Shown piece after piece: positions 5,770 through 5,908 of a stretch of 5,908 nucleotides of DNA (position 1 is the first letter of the stretch; each line of letters starts with the position of its first letter). A program made the translations under genes and the position numbers. Source of the stretch: a bacterium (GTDB taxonomy: Bacteria; Bacillota_I; Bacilli_A; RF39; UBA660); contig RKAN01000010.1 of the NCBI GenBank assembly GCA_014845975.1, forward strand, positions 1 to 5,908, read 5' to 3'. Below the pieces are notes generated by a model, which saw only the letters and a program-made list of their open reading frames with translations, was not told the origin of the DNA and searched no databases.

Positions 5770-5908
5770 ATGGGAAAGCATGCAATTATTATTAAAAATG
5801 AACAGGGAAAATATTTACAATATTTTGATCAAAAATGGAACTGTTATTTATTTTTGAATTGCAAATTACCAAATGGTGATGATATCAGCTTAGTAAGAAA
5901 TAAAGTAT
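5770..5908 (+). CDS. 5' end of a possible Nudix-like protein (3' truncated by window)
   Basis: An ATG at 5770, preceded by a strong AGAGGAG (5757-5763) with six-base spacing, opens a frame that runs to the window edge (46 full codons). It starts 21 bases after the ADP-ribosylglycohydrolase stop, so it is likely the third gene of the operon. The visible N terminus, beginning 'MGKHAIIIKNEQGKYLQYF' and continuing 'WNCYLFLNCKLPNG', has a beta strand, a turn with a Gly, a second strand and then a 'W-x-x-x-x-F' segment. This resembles the start of the Nudix fold, where a strand pair precedes the substrate region. The diagnostic Nudix box would lie further downstream, outside the window, so the assignment is tentative. 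If it is Nudix, hydrolysis of an ADP-ribose-type or other nucleoside diphosphate substrate would suit the neighbours. Confidence 0.6.
   Translation, partial: MGKHAIIIKNEQGKYLQYFDQKWNCYLFLNCKLPNGDDISLVRNKV

Noticed and set aside
1..5908. Mycoplasma-type genetic code
   Set aside because: TGG is used for tryptophan throughout, including the Trp-Trp pair of the CmpB motif, and TGA terminates the CmpB-type gene at 1869-1871 at the expected place.

Overview
The window is strongly AT-rich, and every convincing gene lies on the + strand, separated by short gaps. TGG is used for tryptophan and TGA as a stop (for example at 1869-1871), so the genetic code is standard rather than that of Mycoplasma. 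The Shine-Dalgarno sites, YkpA-type ABC-F protein, DgkB-type lipid kinase, CmpB-type membrane protein and FtsQ/DivIB-like tail together suggest an uncultured, walled, low-GC Bacillota, perhaps a small-genome gut Bacilli lineage. That placement is inference; no marker gene fixes it.

Region 1 (1-1871) looks like one transcription unit. It holds the 3' end of an FtsQ/DivIB-like division protein, a diacylglycerol kinase-family lipid kinase that starts within ten bases of the previous stop, and a polytopic CmpB-type membrane protein whose Shine-Dalgarno site overlaps the stop of the kinase. All three would act at the cell envelope.

Region 2 (1868-2726) is the most unusual part. A near-consensus extended -10 promoter overlaps the stop of the membrane protein gene. 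It drives a leader of about 115 nt containing alternative TTTG/CAAA hairpins, a run of nine G and an intrinsic-terminator-like stem plus T6, all upstream of the ribosome binding site. The gene behind this leader encodes a 221-residue exported or membrane-anchored protein with a phage-fibre-like middle, a coiled coil and a beta-rich tail. The layout suggests attenuation, possibly with phase variation by slippage in the G run.

Region 3 (2726-4450) is a single-gene unit: its own extended -10 promoter, a YkpA-type ABC-F ATPase with several eroded nucleotide-site motifs, and a clear intrinsic terminator.

Region 4 (4485-5908) starts at another extended -10 promoter and reads as an operon with gaps of 26 and 21 bases: a small HD hydrolase resembling small alarmone hydrolases, an ADP-ribosylglycohydrolase-family protein, and the 5' end of a third gene that may be Nudix-like. 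The first two point to hydrolysis of ppGpp-like and ADP-ribose-linked substrates.

No RNA genes, insertion sequences, CRISPR arrays or long repeats were found. No gene-free stretch exceeds 300 bases; the longest, 4333-4537, holds a terminator and a promoter.
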